DNA of 10,723 nucleotides from Clostridia bacterium (lineage in GTDB: Bacteria > Bacillota > Clostridia > Oscillospirales > Acutalibacteraceae): NCBI GenBank assembly GCA_017615405.1, contig JAGAAE010000109.1, positions 1 through 10,723 on the forward strand, written 5' to 3'. The position numbers and the translations under genes were made by a program. Positions 7,131 to 10,723 of this stretch are shown here, piece by piece (positions within the stretch are counted from its first letter, which is position 1; every line of letters begins with the position of its first letter). The notes below the pieces were generated by a model that saw only the letters and a list, made by a program, of their open reading frames with translations, was not told the DNA's origin and did not search any database.

Positions 7131-8168
7131 ATTCAAAAAACGGATATTTGCTCTTTGAGTAACGAGGAAATAAAAGAGCTTGTTTCGCAACTCGGTGAGC
7201 CTGACTATCGGGCGGCGCAGATAACAAAATGGGTAAGAAGCGGTATATCCTCCTTTGACGATATGAATAATATTCCTAAAAGCCTTCGGAATAAGCTTGA
7301 GGAAAAATGTTATATCGCAAGCGTGGCTCTTGTCAAAAAACTCGTTTCAAAGATCGACGGAACGGTAAAGTATCTGTATAGGCTTTCCGACGGTGAATGC
7401 ATAGAGTCGGTTTTGATGAAATATGAGCACGGCTACACCGTCTGCGTTTCGACCCAGGTCGGTTGCCGTATGGGATGCAAATTCTGCGCGTCGGGACTTT
7501 TCGGACTGACGAGAAACCTGACCGCTTCCGAGATATTGGCTCAGATCCATTTTGCCGCGAAGGACAACGGTATACGGGTCTCCAACGTCGTTATGATGGG
7601 AATGGGCGAGCCGCTCGACAATTTTGATAATTCCATAAGATTTCTCGAGCTTGTCGGCGATAAGGACGGATTGGGCATTGGCTACCGGCATATATCCCTT
7701 TCGACCTCCGGACTTGTTCCAATGATAAAAAAACTCGCCGGATATGACCTTCCGATAACCCTTTCGGTATCTCTTCACGCACCGAGCGATGAGATAAGAG
7801 ATACAATAATGCCGATAAATAAGAAATGGAATATTGCCGAGCTTATAGAAGCCTGCAAGGAATATCAGAAAGTGACGACGAGACGGATATCCTTTGAATA
7901 TGCTCTTATGGACGGTATTAACGATACACCGGAATGTGCAAAACTTCTGGCGGTGAGGCTTAAAGGACTTATGTGCCACGTAAATCTTATCCCGGCAAAC
8001 CCCGTCAAGGAAAATTCATTTAAAAAACCCGACGTTTCAAGGATAAAACGGTTTAAAATGTTGCTTGAAGAGCAGGGCGTCAACGCTACCGTCAGACGAA
8101 CGCTCGGCTCGGATATAGACGCTTCGTGCGGACAATTAAGAAAAAAGGAGGGTGCTTTGCGATGCTGA
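7131..8168 (+). CDS. rlmN: Dual-specificity radical SAM methyltransferase RlmN (probable ATT start)
   Basis: RlmN is a radical-SAM enzyme that methylates C2 of adenosine 2503 in 23S rRNA and of adenosine 37 in some tRNAs. From 7131 the protein is 345 residues, a normal length. The [4Fe-4S] cluster motif is CRMGCKFC (Cys112, 116, 119). Cys105 and Cys333 (in SDIDASCGQL) correspond to the two catalytic cysteines Cys118 and Cys355 of E. coli. GMGEPLDN and SLHAPSDEIRDTIMPIN are also family marks. The start is unusual. The only in-frame ATG nearby (7056) would place 25 extra residues inside rsmB. ATT at 7131 has an ideal ribosome-binding site and gives the expected I-Q-K-T-D-I-C-S-L beginning. A TTG at 7155 would remove eight residues but has only a weak site. 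The function is certain; the start is not. Confidence 0.95.
   Translation: MQKTDICSLSNEEIKELVSQLGEPDYRAAQITKWVRSGISSFDDMNNIPKSLRNKLEEKCYIASVALVKKLVSKIDGTVKYLYRLSDGECIESVLMKYEHGYTVCVSTQVGCRMGCKFCASGLFGLTRNLTASEILAQIHFAAKDNGIRVSNVVMMGMGEPLDNFDNSIRFLELVGDKDGLGIGYRHISLSTSGLVPMIKKLAGYDLPITLSVSLHAPSDEIRDTIMPINKKWNIAELIEACKEYQKVTTRRISFEYALMDGINDTPECAKLLAVRLKGLMCHVNLIPANPVKENSFKKPDVSRIKRFKMLLEEQGVNATVRRTLGSDIDASCGQLRKKEGALRC
8145..8151 (+). promoter_or_regulatory. Ribosome-binding site of the PP2C phosphatase gene, inside rlmN
   Basis: AAGGAGG within the last rlmN codons (encoding KKEG) is 10 bases before the ATG at 8162. It favours this ATG over the in-frame GTG at 8126, which would add twelve atypical residues. 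Confidence 0.8.
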
Positions 8169-8887
8169 TATTCAGCAAAAGCGACAGAGGATTAAAGCGT
8201 GACGAGAATCAAGACAGCGTGTATACCGGCTTCTTGTCCGATAATTCTGCTTTTGCCGTCGTTTGCGACGGAATGGGCGGAGTCGGCGGCGGAAGTCTTG
8301 CAAGTTCGGTAGCCGTCGAAGAGATCGTCAGTTATATCAACAAATCCTACACCCGAAGAATGAGCCGCGATTCGGTCCTTTCTTTGATGAAAAATGCCTT
8401 GACGTCTGCCAATATGCGGATATATGAAAAGGCAAAAGAGGATCCTGAATTCGACGGAATGGGGACGACGGCTGTCATTCTGATAGTCAGAAACAGTTTT
8501 GCGCTCATTTGTCATGTCGGCGACAGTAGGGCATATCTTATAAGTGACAAAATATCCCAGATAACGCGGGATCATTCGGTCGTTCAGACCCTGCTTGAAA
8601 ACGGAAAACTGACCCCTGACGAAGCAAAAAGCCACCCGAGGAAAAACATCATAACCCGTGCGCTCGGCGTTGAAAAAGAGGTCCTTCCCGATTTGACCGA
8701 ACTTCACATCGAGATCGGGAACACCGTTTTGCTTTGCTCCGACGGTCTTACAAACTACGTTGATGAAAGCAGTATCATAAAGACCTTTGAAGATAATGAT
8801 ATTTCCGAGGTCGCGGAAAAATTGGTGGATATCGCCAATGCAAACGGCGGTGGGGATAATATAACCGTCGTGACCGTAACCCTCTGA
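8162..8887 (+). CDS. prpC: PP2C-family serine/threonine protein phosphatase (PrpC/Stp)
   Basis: This cytosolic metal-dependent (PPM/PP2C) phosphatase removes phosphates from Ser/Thr residues, and is the usual partner of the PASTA kinase encoded next to it. The 241-residue length matches PrpC/Stp proteins. Motifs in order are RDENQDS (13-19), VVCDGMGG (33-40), GMGTTAVIL, CHVGDSRAYLI, ITRDHSVVQTLLENG, CSDGL and GGGDNITVV. The metal-binding aspartates are Asp18, Asp36, Asp194 and Asp232. The ATG overlaps the rlmN stop by 7 bases (ATGCTGA), which suggests translational coupling. Known targets of this family in other Firmicutes include the partner kinase itself, the GTPase RsgA and elongation factors; that is family knowledge, not visible here. 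No signal peptide or membrane segment is present. Confidence 0.95.
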   Translation: MLIFSKSDRGLKRDENQDSVYTGFLSDNSAFAVVCDGMGGVGGGSLASSVAVEEIVSYINKSYTRRMSRDSVLSLMKNALTSANMRIYEKAKEDPEFDGMGTTAVILIVRNSFALICHVGDSRAYLISDKISQITRDHSVVQTLLENGKLTPDEAKSHPRKNIITRALGVEKEVLPDLTELHIEIGNTVLLCSDGLTNYVDESSIIKTFEDNDISEVAEKLVDIANANGGGDNITVVTVTL

Positions 8888-8915
8888 TTTTTATGAGAAT
8901 CGATTTTCACTCAGT

Positions 8916-8920
8916 AAAGG
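8916..8920 (+). promoter_or_regulatory. Ribosome-binding site of prkC
   Basis: AAAGG is 9 bases before the ATG at 8930 and directly abuts an in-frame ATG at 8921 (ATG AAT GAT ATG). The zero spacing rules out 8921 as the main start. Confidence 0.65.
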
Positions 8921-8929
8921 ATGAATGAT

Positions 8930-10723
8930 ATGGATAAATATGTCGGCAAGCGCCTTGACGGTCGCTATGAGATCGAAGAAATAATCGGAATAGGCGGTAT
9001 GGCAGTCGTATATAAGGCTCATGATAACATCGAAAACCGTACCGTAGCCATTAAAATACTTAAGGATGAGTTTGTTTCAAACGACGAATTTATTCGCCGC
9101 TTTAAAAATGAATCGAGAGCCATTTCGATGCTTTCTCATCCGAATATCGTAAAGGTATATGACGTCAGCTTCGGTGATCTTATACAGTACATTGTTATGG
9201 AATACATCAGCGGCGTTACCCTGAAAGAGTATATCGAGCATAAAGGATGCCTTCGCTGGAAGGATGCGGTATACTTTACGATCCAGATATTAAAGGCATT
9301 GCAGCACGCCCACGATAAAGGCATAGTCCATAGGGACGTAAAGCCGCAGAATATTATGGTCTTGCAGGATGGATCCATCAAGGTCACCGACTTCGGCATC
9401 GCCCGTTTTTCAAGAAGCGAGCAAAGAACGATAACCGATAAGGCGATCGGCTCGGTCCATTATATCAGCCCCGAACAGGCAAAGGGCGAAAAGACCGATG
9501 AAAAGGCGGACGTATATTCGGTCGGCGTTATGCTCTATGAAATGCTGACGGGCAGACTTCCGTTTGACGCCGAAAGGGCTGTTTCGGTAGCTATAATGCA
9601 ACTTCAGAGCAATCCGAAATTACCGACCGAAATCAATCCGTCGATACCGCTCGGTCTTGAGCAGATAACAATGCACGCGATGCAGAAACTGACCGAAAGA
9701 AGATATCAGTCGGCGGCAGAGATGCTTTGCGATCTTGAAAGATTCAGAAAAGACCCTGAGGTGACCTTCGGGTATACCTATTTTGTCGATAATTCTCCAA
9801 CGAAATTCGTCAACACCCCGGTCGTTGCCCCCGTCGTTCCAAACGTCAATGAAATACCGCAAAATCCCGAGATCCCCGACGAGCCGGAGGAGGAAAAGAA
9901 GAGCGGTTCGACCATACCTGTCCTTGCCGGGATAGCGACGGCTCTTATCGCCGTGCTTGTCATTCTCGGTGTTATTTTCATTCCGCGACTTTTCCAATCG
10001 GGCGAGGACGTTGAATGTCCTGACTTTACCGGTATGACGCAGGAAGAGGTCAAAAAGAGCGAACACTATAAGACCTTTACCATCGAATTTGAGGAAAAGA
10101 TCACAGAAGACGAATCCAAGGTCGGAAAGGTCATTGATCAGAATCCGAAGATCGGCAAGAAGGTCAAAAAGAGCGTAAATACAAGGATAATCCTTTATTT
10201 TGGTGCACTTGAGGGAGAGAATCTGACAGTTCCGAACATTTACGGAATGCCGAAGGATCAGGCTGTAAGAGAACTTAAAGCTCTGGGACTCGACTATATT
10301 TCGGATTCGATAGAGAGCGATGACAGTGATGCCGATACCGTTATCAAAACAGATCCTAAGGTCGGAACAAAGGTCAAAAAGAACGATAAGATAAGGATAT
10401 ATATCGGCACCGGTAAGGCGAACGTGCCTATTCAAGTTCCGGATGTTGTCACATTCAAGCAGGACTCCGCAAAGGATACGCTTAAAGATGCGGGCTTTAC
10501 CAACGTTAAAACCGAGTTGGTACCGATAACGAAAGACTTTGGAAACTATTTCAACAATAATTTTAAAGGTAGTGAAGGCTACGTTGTTTCGCAAGATCCC
10601 GCCAAGGACACCTCAACCAGCCGGGATACTCAGATAACCCTTAAAGTCAGCAACGGAACGGTAAATACAAATGTCAAATTTTCATTTGACGCTGAATCAT
10701 TCATAGATAATATGAACGGAGCC
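8930..10723 (+). CDS. prkC: PASTA-domain Ser/Thr protein kinase PrkC/Stk1 (3' end outside window)
   Basis: This is a membrane-anchored eukaryotic-like Ser/Thr kinase that reads cell-wall fragments (muropeptides, lipid II) through external PASTA repeats. The frame stays open to the last base, giving 598 residues without a stop. The kinase domain (about 13-275) has the glycine loop GIGGMAVVY (20-28), catalytic Lys42, HRDVKPQN (134-141, Asp136 catalytic), DFG (154-156) and GSVHYISPEQ. Thr167 and Thr169 in the activation loop are likely autophosphorylation sites. A Pro/Glu-rich juxtamembrane linker leads to one transmembrane helix (about 328-351). Three PASTA repeats follow at about 362-428, 434-496 and 503-577; the second opens with VPN and the third with VPD. 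The third carries an extra loop of about 12 residues. The chain continues past the third repeat. The gene lies 42 bases after prpC. Confidence 0.95.
   Translation, partial: MDKYVGKRLDGRYEIEEIIGIGGMAVVYKAHDNIENRTVAIKILKDEFVSNDEFIRRFKNESRAISMLSHPNIVKVYDVSFGDLIQYIVMEYISGVTLKEYIEHKGCLRWKDAVYFTIQILKALQHAHDKGIVHRDVKPQNIMVLQDGSIKVTDFGIARFSRSEQRTITDKAIGSVHYISPEQAKGEKTDEKADVYSVGVMLYEMLTGRLPFDAERAVSVAIMQLQSNPKLPTEINPSIPLGLEQITMHAMQKLTERRYQSAAEMLCDLERFRKDPEVTFGYTYFVDNSPTKFVNTPVVAPVVPNVNEIPQNPEIPDEPEEEKKSGSTIPVLAGIATALIAVLVILGVIFIPRLFQSGEDVECPDFTGMTQEEVKKSEHYKTFTIEFEEKITEDESKVGKVIDQNPKIGKKVKKSVNTRIILYFGALEGENLTVPNIYGMPKDQAVRELKALGLDYISDSIESDDSDADTVIKTDPKVGTKVKKNDKIRIYIGTGKANVPIQVPDVVTFKQDSAKDTLKDAGFTNVKTELVPITKDFGNYFNNNFKGSEGYVVSQDPAKDTSTSRDTQITLKVSNGTVNTNVKFSFDAESFIDNMNGA

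Noticed and set aside
7347..7979. Open reading frame of 210 codons on the minus strand
   Set aside because: It is a shadow of the rlmN radical-SAM core, which is fully conserved on the plus strand.
8888..8929. Possible promoter between the phosphatase and kinase genes
   Set aside because: The 42 bases hold no convincing -35/-10 pair; the spacing fits an ordinary intercistronic gap with a ribosome-binding site.
9620..10594. Open reading frame of 324 codons on the minus strand
   Set aside because: It is antisense to prkC, has no recognisable domain and lies opposite the strongly supported TM and PASTA-encoding frame. Long antisense frames arise here from the codon usage of the real gene.
1..10723. 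Possible undescribed defence, mobile or biosynthetic system
   Set aside because: Every gene belongs to a well-known core family in its usual order, codon style looks uniform, and there are no repeats, integrases or unassigned genes.

Overview
The window is a compact housekeeping operon from a low-to-mid GC Gram-positive bacterium. It is most likely a member of the Clostridia, with an Oscillospiraceae/Ruminococcaceae-like flavour. The gene order yicC/yloC - remA (DUF370) - gmk - rpoZ - priA - def - fmt - rsmB - rlmN - prpC - prkC is the classical Firmicutes arrangement (the B. subtilis yloC-to-prkC region). The family-level placement is my inference from protein style; I could not run a phylogeny. 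All eleven genes lie on the + strand and nearly every base is coding. The longest gaps between genes are about 40 bases. I see no tRNA, rRNA, mobile element, CRISPR array, riboswitch, convincing internal promoter or terminator.

Layout. Bases 2-871: YicC-family endoribonuclease, whose first few codons lie off the left edge. 890-1153: RemA-family DNA-binding regulator. 1146-1751: guanylate kinase, start overlapping the remA stop. 1769-1951: a short omega subunit of RNA polymerase. 1992-4415: primosomal helicase PriA. 4444-4896: peptide deformylase. 4918-5844: methionyl-tRNA formyltransferase. 5846-7126: 16S rRNA m5C967 methyltransferase RsmB. 7131-8168: radical-SAM methyltransferase RlmN. 8162-8887: PP2C-type Ser/Thr phosphatase. 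8930 to the right edge: membrane-anchored Ser/Thr kinase with three PASTA repeats, cut by the window end.

Functional logic. Gmk supplies GDP (hence GTP and ppGpp precursors), and RpoZ is an RNA polymerase subunit. Fmt and Def add and remove the N-formyl group at the start and end of initiation-dependent translation. RsmB and RlmN modify 16S and 23S rRNA (RlmN also tRNA), and PriA restarts replication forks. PrpC and PrkC form the antagonistic phosphatase/kinase pair that senses cell-wall state. Close spacing, overlapping starts and stops, and Shine-Dalgarno sequences placed inside upstream genes all point to one transcript with translational coupling.

The most unusual point is rlmN. No ATG, GTG or TTG follows its good ribosome-binding site; an ATT codon sits exactly where the start should be. 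Two smaller points are the absence of coaBC between rpoZ and priA, and a DEEQ rather than DEEH helicase motif II in PriA. I found no sign of an undescribed multi-gene system; this is conserved core genome.
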